From Allantophomopsis cytisporea (lineage: Eukaryota; Ascomycota; Leotiomycetes; Phacidiales; Phacidiaceae): DNA of 64,000 bases. The notes below the pieces were generated by a model, which did not search any database, was not told the origin of the DNA, and saw nothing but the letters and a program-made list of their open reading frames with translations. Where the stretch lies: positions 744,001 through 808,000 of the forward strand of contig CP103024.1 of the NCBI GenBank assembly GCA_024752435.1, read 5' to 3'. The first letter of the stretch is position 1. Every line of letters starts with the position of its first letter. Positions 13,167 through 23,554 of the stretch are shown here, in pieces. Made by a program: the position numbers and the translations under genes.

Positions 13167-13215
13167 TGGTATTGGTATTGGTATGGTATGGTATGGTATG
13201 GTATGGTATGTGGTA
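13167..13215. repeat. (GGTAT)n pentanucleotide microsatellite
   Basis: GGTAT units run about nine times with one or two interruptions near the edges. The array is about 215 bp upstream of the coiled-coil gene start. Confidence 0.9.
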
Positions 13216-13386
13216 TATTTGACAAGGAAGAGTCAAGTTGGAGATGAGTTGTGAAGGGCGTTAATAGTTTTTGGGGGGGTGAATGAAGGAGTTAGAGTAG
13301 GTCGAGGTGGGGAATTTGGGGGGTGTTGGTGTGTGTACTGTGTAGTGCGTAGTGTGTGGTGTGTACTCCTTAGTAGTTATTTTGTT

Positions 13387-13459
13387 GTACTGCGTACTGC
13401 GTACTGCGTACTGCGTCGAGTCACAGTCACAATCACAGTCTCAGTCTCAGTCTCAGTCT
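13387..13459. repeat. Adjacent heptamer (GTACTGC) and hexamer (CAGTCT/CAGTCA) arrays
   Basis: Four GTACTGC-type units at 13387-13416 are followed at 13419-13459 by hexamers drifting from CAGTCA to CAGTCT. The two arrays are separated by only a few bases. Confidence 0.85.
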
Positions 13460-13610
13460 GTGCAATCTGATATGAGTGCGAGTTGAGTGAGCAAAGCGTG
13501 GCTTATGGCTCTTGTATTGATCCGGTAGAGCGTGGGTGTATGAATGAAAGTTGGCAGGTGGGCGATGCATGTGAACAAGCCAAGTGTTGCACTTCCAGCC
13601 ACTTTAAAAG

Positions 13611-13672
13611 GTACAAGTACAAGTACAAGTACAAGTACATGCTCATACATACAAACATACATACATACTTCG
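13611..13672. repeat. (GTACAA)n followed by (CATA)n microsatellite
   Basis: About five GTACAA units at 13611-13639 are followed by CATA tetranucleotides to about 13672. Confidence 0.85.
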
Positions 13673-14455
13673 GTACATATACATATACATGTGTACTTAA
13701 AGTATGCAGTCAGGTAAGGTACCTACCTACACAATATCCAGGTACATACGTACCTAGTTAGACCGACGCGGGGGCTCGGCGCTTACTTGGCGGGTCTTGG
13801 GCAGTGACTGAGTGACTAGCAGGTCACCATCGTCAAGTAAGTCTTCTGCGCAGTAGTCAGGTCAGAGAGGAGCGAAGGATCTCGACGGACTACCTTGCAG
13901 AGATACAAAGCCATACAAATCTGTATTTGCATGAACAAAAAGACATTGAATGATTGTTTTCCCTTATTTCCCTTATTTCGGGAGATCTCCCATCTCCTAC
14001 TAAAGAAGATCTCACACCGTCGACGGTGCTAAGAGATGGGAATGTTGATGTGTTCGTTTGACCACCAAACGTTTGTCTCGTTTGTCTGCACATCAACAGT
14101 AGTACGGAGGTCAGTGGCCACTCCAAAGTACGGTAAGGGGACCTAGGTAACTAAGTGACTTTACCTCACTTGACATTTTACTGTTTACCGTACGCAGTAC
14201 CGCGTAAGTACAACGTTAAGCAGTCTTAGTCAGACTTTCCCTTCATCCACTCACCATTCACCATTCATCATTGAATTCGCTGTTCATAAACTCAAACGGT
14301 TGCTTGTGTTGCGGTAGGCTGAGCTTGAGGTGTAGCGCGTCATCTCACAGGGAAAAAAAAAGTCATTCGAGTACCTGCAGTAGCAGCAATAGCAGCAATA
14401 TCAGTGGCTGTGGTCCGAAGCAAGCTTATTACAGGTCTGTAACAGTCACACCGAA

Positions 14456-14482
14456 CACCTCACCTCACCTCACTTCACCTCA
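14456..14482. repeat. (CACCT)n microsatellite
   Basis: About five CACCT/CACTT units are visible. Confidence 0.75.
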
Positions 14483-14710
14483 AGGACCCCCGGACCGTCC
14501 CCCCAGCCCAACCTTCATGACCGCCGCACCCGTCAAACTAAGTCAGACTTGTGACGAAGGTGTGCATCATCTGCCTTTCACTACCTACGTACTGCCTACC
14601 TAAGCCAAGCAAGCAACGAGAACCATTCAAATTGCAGCAAAGATAATAGCCCAAGACAAAACCACCAGAAATCTCCTCGAGAAGAAACGGATATTTGATC
14701 AATAAAGTCA

Positions 14711-14754
14711 ACGACCCCGACCCCGACCCAATCCAACCCAACCCAACCCAACCT
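14711..14754. repeat. (CGACCC)n / (CAACC)n pyrimidine-rich array
   Basis: Three CGACCC-type units lead into about four AACCC units. Confidence 0.8.
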
Positions 14755-15250
14755 AATAACGGATATCCCATTCCATCCGAATCGAATCGTCATGTAGTAT
14801 GTCTTATGTCTTACCGGTCATCAACTGCAGCACAAGGACAAGGTCCAGTAAAATCTGTAGCTAACCAGGCAGAGACCAAGCCCATCACAACTCCACAGCA
14901 GCAGAAAAAGAAAGAGAAAATTTCAATCTTGCCAGCGATGTCCCATGCACACACATGGCACTGCAAGGCCCCTCAAGCGTTGCACGCAATTTCCATGGAA
15001 TCCATTCAATTCGCCTCCGACTCCCCAAAACCGCCTCTGGTGCGTGTCGAGGCGCGGTCCGTGCTGATAAACAAACATGACAACAACCAACAACAACAAA
15101 TGATATCGACTATGCACGAGAATCCTAGATCAGGGTCCAGCGTCCACTCCATCTCATACACGGGATTCGCTTTGGGCAAAGATACTCTATTTGTTTCCTT
15201 TTTCTTTTGATTTTGGCTGTCGGAGTGTGTTCATTTCGGTACCTCTCCCC

Positions 15251-15291
15251 GCGGAATGCGGAATGCGGAATGCGGAATGCGGAATGCGGAA
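15251..15291. repeat. (GCGGAAT)n heptanucleotide array
   Basis: Between five and six perfect head-to-tail GCGGAAT copies are visible. They end in a diverged GCGGAAG. Confidence 0.95.
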
Positions 15292-15741
15292 GACTGAACC
15301 TACGCTGGATGCTAGCATGTTCCTCTAGCTCGGACATCGTGAGAATGGCATAGGTAATTTCGCCTCGCGCGCGAGATGGGATGGTCGATGGACGCGTGCT
15401 GCATCGCTACAATAATGTCCTAGAAATGCTTTGAAACTCAACCACCTCTTGGGTGATTACTTTGGGCCTTTGAATTTACTGAATACGACGTACTGCGCAT
15501 CGGACTCTAATTGTAAGTCGGCATGCTCCATGCTTCTCTACGTTTGTAATCATCAGTTCGGGATAGCTTTGGGATTCATCAGCCTTTCAGCCTCTCACGT
15601 GCTTCATAGCTCAGTCATTTGGGCAAGCTCATCGAAACAGACCAGTTGGCATCACTTGAAAAATTACGATGAAAAGCAAAATAGTGAATTGTTGAGCTCA
15701 TAAGATCATAATACGTCTAGTAATCAGCAATTCCATCAACC

Positions 15742-17560
15742 TTAGATGGTAATCTCAGCAGGGACTGGAATTTCAAGAATATCCACACCCTTCTTTATCT
15801 CGCTCTTAGTGGGCATGTTTCCTCTTCTCATCAACTCACTGGCCTGAGTCATAACAGGATCCTTCATCATGCTAGCAACAGCCACCACCGTCTCTCCCTT
15901 GGTGTAATAGGCGGCAAACTTGCCCTCGTCTGGCTCTCCTGTCAAGACCAGGTCATCCCATCCATTGACTGTGTTACCACAGTATCTCAGTTGAGAACCA
16001 AGTGCAGACCAGAAGATTGGAATGAATTGTTTGGCCTTAGCGGAAGGATTGTTGATATTGGAAGCAACAGAACGGCCGGCGTTCTGGGCTACGTTCCAAT
16101 GCTCGATACGGGTCAATGAACCATCACCTCCTGGACCGTGGTATGGGTAAGTTGCAATGTCACCAATGGCATATACATCCTTGAGTCCCGAGACAGCAAA
16201 GTGCTCGTCAGTCTTCAATGAACCGTCCTTCTCCAGAGTCACGGCGCTGTTGTCCTTCAAGTACTCAGTAGCGGGTCCAATACCAGCACCAAGGATGACC
16301 AAGTCTGCTTCCAATTTGGTACCATCCTGCAAAGTGACAGCTCCAACCTTTGAAGAGTCGGATGATGACGGTAGTGCTTCCTTGACACCGGCTTCCATGT
16401 GGAACTTGACACCGTTCTTCTCAAGTGCACTGCGGAAGATCTTTCCAACTTCTGCTCCCATAACTCTCTCCAGCGGAGCCTTTTCTTGGCCAACCACAGT
16501 GACATCGTTATCCTTGGCAACAGCGTTGGCAACCTCCATTCCAATGAATGAGCTTCCAATGACTACGATCTTCTTGTTCTTGTCACCAATAGCTGCAAGA
16601 ATATCCTTGACATGGGGAATGGTTCGAAGAACAAAGATATTCTTGAGATCCTTGAAGCCTGGCAACGGAAGTTTCTTAGGAGTACCACCCGTTGCAAGAA
16701 CTAATTTTGTGTATGGGTAAGAGGATCCAGACTTGGTGCTGACCTTCTTGGCGGAGAAATCCACACCAGTGACCTCATCAGTGACAGTTGCGATCGAGCC
16801 ATCCTTAAACCAGGCCTCATCACGAAGAGCAATCTTTGCTGGGTCTGCAATGAGAGCCTTAGAGAGCTTCGTGCGGTCGATTGGGAGGTATCCTTCACTG
16901 GAAATCACGGTGATAGAGCCTTGGAAGCCATTCTCACGAAGAGCTTCGAGAGTACCAATGGCACCACTTCCACCTCCGACGATGACAACCTTCTCTTGTC
17001 CAGCAGCTGCAGCGCACTTGATATTTGGCTTTCTTCTGCTTCCTTTGATTGTCTCCTTCTCTCCACTGACGTAGACAGCTCCATTCTTCTCCGAAAGTTT
17101 GAATGTAGGAAGATGATCGATACCTGGGGCGTTTTCAATGTCACCGGTAGAGGCGTTGAAGCAAGCTATGTTCAGAGTCAATACAAGGAGCAAGTGTTGT
17201 ATGGAATGGGTTCGTGGACTTACCTCCGTGCCAAGGGCAGGTAATTCTTCCATCACCAGTCAGAACACCCTTGACCAAAGGAGCACCGTAATGCGTGCAT
17301 TTCGATCCCAAAGCAGTGGTCTTTCCGCCGACATTCACCAACAGGATCTTTCCCTCCTCGATACCTTCAAGCTCGACCTCTCTTTTCTCCCCCTCCTTCA
17401 AATCCAAACCTTTCAAATCCTTGATCTTAAATTCCGTCATGATTCTGGAGCTTGTCGTAAAAGCGACTCTATTATTCTGGAAATAGTTTGGTCTTGGACG
17501 AATAAGTGAATGACCGAGCTGTGGGATGCTGGATCGAAACAGAAGTCTTGAGAAATTCAT
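15742..17560 (-). CDS. Rieske-domain AIF-like flavoprotein oxidoreductase (586 aa), likely mitochondrial
   Basis: Exons are 17560-17224 and 17165-15742, with a 58-nt intron (GTAAGT donor). Splicing restores CPWHG-ACFN, the second half of the Rieske site. Residues 1-40 are rich in Arg, Ser and Phe without acidic residues, a likely mitochondrial presequence. A Rieske [2Fe-2S] domain follows with ligands C88, H90, C108 and H111. A pyridine-nucleotide-disulphide oxidoreductase core has an FAD motif VVIVGGGSGAIG near residue 170, an NAD(P) motif VVIGSSFIGMEVA, and the FAD-contacting ILGAGIGP and VYAIGDIA motifs. This order is that of AIFM3/AIF-like proteins and bacterial ferredoxin reductases, which use FAD to move electrons between NAD(P)H and an iron-sulphur partner. 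A role in cell death is known for relatives but cannot be inferred here. The gene is divergent from tad2. Confidence 0.92.
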
Positions 17561-18344
17561 GTACAAAGTAGTGGGGTAGGAAGAGGAATTTATGATGTGA
17601 TAAATGGCGAGAGCATAGGATGAGCGTGAGACGACGGAGACACACCGAATCGATTCCCGAGCCAGTGCTGTGTCAACAAATGATGAGGTATTGACTGCGG
17701 CTTAGCGTCATTATGCTCTGAGTTGCATTGCGGAGGAGCTGTCTAATGGTGCGCTTGTCATTGGTCAGATCATACGATGCGAGCATTCCGTCATCCATGT
17801 AATCGATAACGGCTGTTGGTGGGGGTATGAGATTCCACCACTTCGTTTTGGGAACGATAATGCTGCGTTATCATTGGTTCGAAACGGTTATTATTATCCT
17901 TCTTCGCCAAACTATATATGCACAGCTTGATTACCAATGAAAGCAACTATTTTACAAACACAAAAACCACCGGGATTCGTTTCTTTCTATATCAGTTTTA
18001 TATCTTGACCTTCCGATACTGGCTGATACGTTGAGATAAGCTTGATTCTAGCTTCCTCAATGAGCAGCCAAGTTCTTTGAATGGGCTCGAATTGGATGGC
18101 AGTGCTTACATAAGCAGCATCTTCGAATTTTGACATGTTCTACAAACGGCGTGCTCCAGATGAATGTGAGAGCATTTGAAGCAGTAGGTAACCAGGATTA
18201 GCCCTTATTCTTATCCATTCTCTCCGAGATCATCCATGATCTGATATGCTGCGAAATTTATGATGCGGGAATAGAGCATATTACACTTTCCCTTTTACTT
18301 TCCTTACAAAATTAGACCTGCCGAAAGCTCATCAAGCGTCGAAC
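17561..18344. promoter_or_regulatory. Divergent promoter region between the AIF-like gene and tad2
   Basis: About 780 bp separate the two ATGs, which point away from each other. An AT-rich TATATAT stretch lies near 17912. CCAAT-like pentamers occur on both strands. Nothing else is recognisable. Confidence 0.4.
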
Positions 18345-19146
18345 ATGCCGACGAATATAGAAATCATGAGCGCACCCGAGCGCTGTAGCGAAGAGGAACG
18401 CAAGATCCACGAAGGTTTTATGCGTGAGGCCCTGAACATGGTGTGTATACAACAGATCCGTCCCTAATAATATCTGTCACGTGATGAAAACGCTCAACCC
18501 TGGATTGGACATCACCATACCAAAAACGCTCACTGACCCATCATAGGCCGAGCTGGCGCTCCAGACAGATGAAACGCCCGTCGGCTGCGTCTTTGTGTAC
18601 AACGGGCAAGTCGTTGCACGTGGCATGAACGCAACGAACCGCACGCTGAACGGCACACGGCATGCGGAGTTCATGGCGATCAACAGCATGCTGCGCCAGC
18701 CTCCTGGGGGCACGTCGCTATTCAAGGCTGCGCAGCTGCGCAAGATGGACCTATATGTCACGATCGAGCCGTGTGTGATGTGTGCGTCGCTACTGCGGCA
18801 GTATGGCGTGCGGCACGTGTATTTCGGGGCTGCGAACGAGCGGTTTGGCGGTACTGGTGGCGTCTTTCATATTCATGATTGTAGGAGTGTGGATCCGCCG
18901 TATGGTGTTAGTGGGGGGTGGTGTAGAGAGGAGGCCATTATGTTGCTTAGGAGGTTTTATGTGCAGGAGAATGAGAAGGCCCCTGAGCCGAATAGTAAGG
19001 GGGATCGAGTGCTCAAGACGGCTATTGAGCCGATTGTGAAGAAGGAGGGGGAGGAGGTGAAGGTCGAGGGGGCGCCGGTTGGAAAGATGGGGGAGGAGGT
19101 GAAGGTGGAGAATGAACCGGTTGTTAAGAAGGCGAGGTTAGAGTAG
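18345..19146 (+). CDS. tad2: tRNA-specific adenosine deaminase catalytic subunit Tad2 (231 aa)
   Basis: Exon 1 is 18345-18440 and exon 2 is 18547-19146. The 106-nt intron has donor GTGTGT, a CTGAC branch site and acceptor CATAG, and splices in phase 0 to give ALNM-AELALQTDETPVGC. The cytidine/deoxycytidylate deaminase fold is clear: H71-A-E73 (zinc ligand and catalytic Glu) and P107-C108-V-M-C111 (two Cys zinc ligands). Tad2 pairs with Tad3 to convert A34 to inosine in tRNA anticodons. Yeast Tad2 is about 250 aa, close to this length. The tail after residue ~190 is Lys/Glu-rich with two GEEVKVE repeats and a basic KKARLE end that could be a nuclear signal. The catalytic part of exon 2 is markedly GC-rich compared with neighbouring genes. 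Confidence 0.93.
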
Positions 19147-19808
19147 GGAATAAGTGTGCATATGGATTCATCGATCAGACTCAACGCAGATAAATACGTA
19201 GTCCAAGCCAAAAACAAACCAAAATAAAGAAACAATAGAAATAAAACCCCATGACTTGCAGACATGTTTTTACAACGCTGAATGTACAATCTCCAAGACA
19301 CTCGATGAACTGCTCACTTCTATTTCAAGTGGAGGATGGTTCTAAATAGTGTGAGCATCAAGATTAGTGAACTATTTCTGGAAGGCAGGATGCTTATGAA
19401 TCGTAGGATTTCGGCGATAGGAGCCTAGCCACGCCAGCAGTAATGGCGGCAATGCTGGTGAGTATGATAAAGCTGACAACAATATGCCGATAGAAAATTC
19501 ACGGTTATACTCGTGTAGTCCTTAATCCAATTATATCCCTTGTCAGAAGAGTGATATGTTATAGAGAAACTTATATACGAAATATGCATGATGAAGGATA
19601 TGAATGGGTTGCGATGACATGGTGAGGCACATACGTAGCTATGTAAGTGCAGCTCTCTCACTTGCCTCATAATTTTACACTTGGGGACTAGCGCGACATC
19701 TCTACATCAAAGCATAAATTTACTCGAGCTCTCACAGTTCCACTTCCCACCTCAGTGGAGGCGTACAACGAAATCCAATTCACTTCCTCGACCCCGGTGC
19801 CTTTGACG
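19147..19808. other. Gene-free stretch between two + strand genes
   Basis: This is the 3' UTR of tad2 and the promoter of the next gene. A frame reading into the next gene from 19755 exists but begins with GTG, so I did not use it. Nothing else is supported. Confidence 0.5.
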
Positions 19809-20658
19809 ATGATGGAACCCCAAAACGCATCGGCATCCTCTACCAACATGGATCCACGTAAGTCTTCAGAATTTTCGCCCAAAGAGGACGCATCAGAGAC
19901 TCTGTCTATAATCAGACGCGGTGAATACGGACTTTCTGAGTACGAAGAGCTCTTCTCCAAGCTTAACCTATTGGTAGCACATCTTGATGAGTGGGAACTC
20001 CAGAAGAATAACTATTCCGAAGTCATAATCATCAAAGAAAAGTTTGACATCACGTTGGATGAAATCTCAATCATCTTCAATAAGATTCGGGGCCAACCAC
20101 CATCCGTTCGCGGTGGACCTCTCCAGCATGCACCATGTCTTCCAATGCCTTCCAGCATGGAACCTGCTGCCAGAGATATCTATCGCCAGATGTGCACCGC
20201 CGTCAAGAAGCTTAGTGCTACGGATGTCAGCCAACATGATACATTGGTTCACTGTGAAGACTTGGTAGGCTATTCTAAGGACTTGTACGCATACTACCTC
20301 CTTAAGTCACCAGAGTATGACTATAAAGCTATGGAAGAGAGAATCAAGAGACATTGGGTTTATGATGACTGGGAACTCGCTACCGAAGATGATCAAGGTT
20401 TGTGCGACTTCATTGAATTTCAATCTTTAAATGCTAACATAGAGGGCACCACTAGAGGAAAGAGCTCAGCAAGTCCATGCGATGATCGATAAATTAGTGG
20501 AGCAAAAGGCTGCTTTGGCTGAATCTACAGGTGAAACTCTTCAAGGAGGAATTTTCGATCCTTTGCATGATTACCACCAGGCTTTCCTTGAGATTGATAT
20601 GGACATGGATGCGGGAACTGAGTCGGATTCGGAGTCGGAGTCGGAATCGAATTCTTGA
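19809..20658 (+). CDS. Acidic helical protein of unknown function with Ser/Glu tail (about 263 aa)
   Basis: Exon 1 starts at the ATG at 19809 (a second ATG follows directly) and ends at 20397. Exon 2 is 20456-20658. The 58-nt intron has donor GTTTGT, a GCTAAC branch site and acceptor CACTAG. A nearer AG at 20440-20442 would lead to an early stop, while the chosen one opens a helical exon ending in an SDSESESESNS tail. The central region (SEYEELFSKLNLLVAHLDEW) is helical. There is no signal peptide, membrane span or recognised domain. The gene converges with the broken gene at 21004-21986. I cannot name a family. Confidence 0.65.
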
Positions 20659-21003
20659 AATTACAAAGCTGTCCTAGGCCTGACTATGAGTGTACTTGCG
20701 GGGTTAGGTAAATACCAGGAAATGGACCACGAAGTCTGTTTCAAGATGAGAATGTACTTTAATGAGAAGACTGGCTGTGTTTCACAACCTGTACACTGTG
20801 ACTTAATAATTCACTGAATGATTCAAGTACCGACTATGACTCTCATACTCTTGAAAATGCAATTTCTCTGAGACGTTTAACTCTAGAAGAAAGTGCTCCT
20901 ATTCTAAAGCCTGAAATGTTTTCATATCAGCTGCCTCGACATCTCTTGGAAACCATAACCCAGTCAACTCCCTTCCACCGACGTAAATATCACACTTGAT
21001 CCA
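20659..21003. other. Short gene-free spacer between convergent genes
   Basis: This 345-bp AT-rich spacer probably contains both 3' UTRs. Nothing else is seen. Confidence 0.5.
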
Positions 21004-21986
21004 CTACCAAGCTTCATCATCTGGTACCCACTTATTCTTCCCTTTTGCCTCATTACCAATACGATCTTGACCCTTATCCTTTTTCTGACCACCGGCCTCT
21101 CCAAGTGAATCCAGATAATCCCCAGTGACCAAAGTCACCCTTGCTCCTGGTAGAATCCAGTGGTCGCTGAAAGGATGTTCCTCAGTAACCTGTCCAATGC
21201 CTAACTTCTGTCTAGAAACATACATGCTCGAACTTTCGACCTGGGCTGGACTTGGATTGCCTTGAACATTGATGCCGAGATCTGTGACTGGGACTTTGCG
21301 ATGGAGCTGGGGGAGAGATCCGTGTGGGAAAGTGAAGAGGTAGATAGTTGACGCGAACGCCTTCCTTGGCAGCTTGAGCCCATTCCTCCTGTCTCTCTGT
21401 TTCTTTTCCTTTTGCTAAAGAGGACATATAGCTATTGCCGGTAGTCTTGTCCCATCCACCTGGCTCTTGCGTTGATCTTTCATCTTGTTCGTCTCTCCAT
21501 CCTCCGTCTCCTTGAGGGGTTGAGGCTCCTTGTTCGATTTCCCATGCTCTTGAATGGAAATCTGAATCCCCTGCACTACTCCAATCTCCGCCCTCTCTTC
21601 TTTGAGCTGGGACTTGTTGCTGGTATCCCCCGCCTTCCACGTCTTTGCTGCTTCCGATACTACCACGTCCTCTAGAAGATGTCTTTACGTCTCCTATATT
21701 ACCCTTCTTCCTCCTCAGTGTTTGTGGAATGATTTGCCCCTCAAGGGTCTCCTTGGGGATTGTACGCCTGTTGGAGTTGCTCATGACGAGTTGGAGTTTT
21801 GTTTGTGGGTCGATGGATGGCTTGTGCACTTGACGCGGTCGACTGATATTGGCATTGCTCTGCAGATGATGTCTGATGAGAACTTCCTCAATTACTCGAC
21901 TTCACCAATATTCAAAGGGTAAATGGAAATGATGCGTGCCTAAGTTTGGATTGTGAGATTCTCTTGCGTTCTGTGGAGTTCGTCAT
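21004..21986 (-). pseudogene. Frame-broken gene of unknown family
   Basis: Three coding-looking segments follow each other on the minus strand in different frames. Segment 1 starts at ATG 21986 (MTNSTERKRISQSKLRHASF). Segment 2, about 21895-21340, reads EEVLIRHHLQSNANIS and continues through a Trp/Gly/Gln-rich stretch to KEGVRVNYL. Segment 3, about 21340-21004, reads FTFPHGSLPQLHRKVPVTD through HPFSDHWILPGARVTLVTG to a TAG at 21004-21006. Segments 2 and 3 join if one base is skipped at 21335-21343. The junction near 21900 needs further shifts. No intron with normal signals explains the 21340 junction. The protein is basic and Ser/Gln-rich and I do not recognise it. Alternatives are a sequencing or assembly indel, or unusual short introns. 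Confidence 0.45.
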
Positions 21987-23038
21987 ATGCTATCAATCGA
22001 AGTGAGTAGATTCACACGCAAAACGATGCCACAGCAACATGCATACAAGACGATAAATTCCAGCAGAATGAATTCGATAGATGCGCCTGTATTCAACGTA
22101 TTTCTTCTTCTGTTTATTTTGATGTTGTTTAACTCTTTCCGTGTCATCAAGACAAGTTTTTACGGATATATGCTTATGGCCAGCTTTAATTCTTGCTAGA
22201 GACAAAGAACCTTGTAAGGGCACCAGGGTATAGATAAAGATTCGAAGCTGATCAAAACTAAAAGAACATAATAATAACCTATATTTCTTATTCTGTGTCT
22301 TGTACTTTCTAGCTTATAGACTGGTCAAGCACTGCTTTGTGCTGTTTGTGTGTACAAGTGTTATAAGCTGGCACAACATAGCATCCATAAGCTCAAAACT
22401 CTATACTATACTCAACCCGCAATGTGCAAAAGATCTTAGGATAGTTCTTGGTTAGAGAAAGGGCACGTTAACTTAAAATAAACCCTTATGATAGGATGTA
22501 AAATTATGACAAGCTGACTTACAACCAATTGGAGTGGCATGAGAAACTCAGCGCTAAGGTGTAAGAGACAAGTTGGCCCTCAACTAATTACCACACTTCA
22601 CCTTGGTTCAAGCGGCCTTATATAAGTTAGTGCCTTCTGTGTTTGAAGGCAGGCAAGTGATGCAGATCCATAGCCTGCAATTGATTTTTCTTGAGCTAGC
22701 TGAGTTACTTGGCATTGGGACTTTCTATTCCTTGCGATGATGAAGGAGACTCCTTGACTAAGTGAGAAATTTCCTGTCCATAGCATATTTACACAACCTG
22801 CCTGTATTCGAAAAGAAAGTCTGCACATCTCTAGACAGATAAATTCGCTACGTTCACTCGCAATTCATAACAAATGAGGCATTTATTCAGCGACGTTTAA
22901 GTATTCCGTCCATACCCAAAAGAAAAAAACAGAACCACCCTACAAGTGTTATCGAGCAAATTGAAACAAATTCCTTCGTATACTTAGATGCAAAAGCATA
23001 TGCAAAAAGTCAAATAGAAGGCAAAAAAGAAATAATCA
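21987..23038. other. AT-rich gene-free stretch
   Basis: The region 22.0-22.6 kb is strongly AT-rich with many TA steps. No open frame has a recognisable domain. A T-run on the minus strand at 23019-23024 is a probable Pol III terminator for the tRNA at 23039. Confidence 0.5.
23019..23024 (-). terminator. Probable RNA polymerase III terminator (T6)
   Basis: Six A residues on the + strand give TTTTTT on the minus strand, 14 bases past the 3' end of the tRNA. Pol III stops at runs of four or more T. Confidence 0.7.
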
Positions 23039-23120
23039 TGGAGCAGCGGCGGATCGAACACCGGACTTTTCGCACATCAGATAATGCAAAGCGAACACTC
23101 TACCACTGAGTCACAACCCC
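23039..23120 (-). tRNA. tRNA-Ala(UGC) with a 10-nt intron
   Basis: A full cloverleaf can be folded on the minus strand. The acceptor stem is GGGGTTG/CTGCTCC with a G3-U70 wobble, the alanine identity element, and one T-T mismatch at pair 6-67. The D stem is ACTC/GAGT with loop AGTGGTA. The anticodon stem is TTCGC/GCGAA, the variable loop AAGTC, the T stem CGGTG/CGCCG with loop TTCGATC, and the discriminator base A. Between the anticodon stem halves lie 17 bases starting TTTGCA. A canonical intron after position 37 of 10 nt leaves a 7-base loop with anticodon TGC. The acceptor mismatch leaves some chance of a decayed copy. Confidence 0.85.
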
Positions 23121-23554
23121 GGGAATATTCATCTAAAGATGAATGCTGACCAATTGTTGATAATTTTCGTTTCTTTACCATTATATACCATTGCAAATTT
23201 TTCCAAGCGTGGAGAAATGGTGTGAATGTGATTGGTGTGATGAGGCTCAGAGTGGAGCATGTGGGCTATGGACTGTGGAGCCGAGTCTAATGTCTCCACT
23301 TGATATCCCAAGCTAGTGTTCAGGGACATCGTTTACTCCTGAGGTCCCCCTTTCTCTAGGCTCTTGACTATTTTGAACTTACATTGTAGTGGTAAGTTGG
23401 ATAATAAATTCACAAAGTGGACTGGATATAATTATGCATATCAAGATTTGACTATATACCGAAATCCTATCACGCCGTACCTTCGAAATCACAACTCCGT
23501 AATGATCCTACCTCGCTATGCTCAAACAACCGATATAAACAAATCCCAATATCG
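23121..23554. other. Short gene-free stretch
   Basis: Upstream DNA of the tRNA and 3' UTR of the large coilin-like gene. Nothing recognised. Confidence 0.5.

Larger units (their letters stand above)
12952..15741. other. Gene-free, microsatellite-rich upstream region
   Basis: The interval lies upstream of the coiled-coil gene and downstream of the oxidoreductase gene. It contains at least seven short tandem repeats, listed separately. Open frames here are low-complexity by-products of the repeats, so I call no gene. Confidence 0.6.

Noticed and set aside
14695..15210. A 171-codon open frame on the + strand
   Set aside because: It begins inside the CCCGA/AACCC repeat, has low-complexity composition and no recognisable domain or splice partner.
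18345..19146. Horizontal transfer suggested by the GC-rich tad2 exon
   Set aside because: The gene has a normal fungal intron and eukaryotic Tad2 features; local GC content alone is not sufficient.
19755..19808. N-terminal extension of the acidic protein
   Set aside because: It starts with GTG; the first ATG is at 19809.
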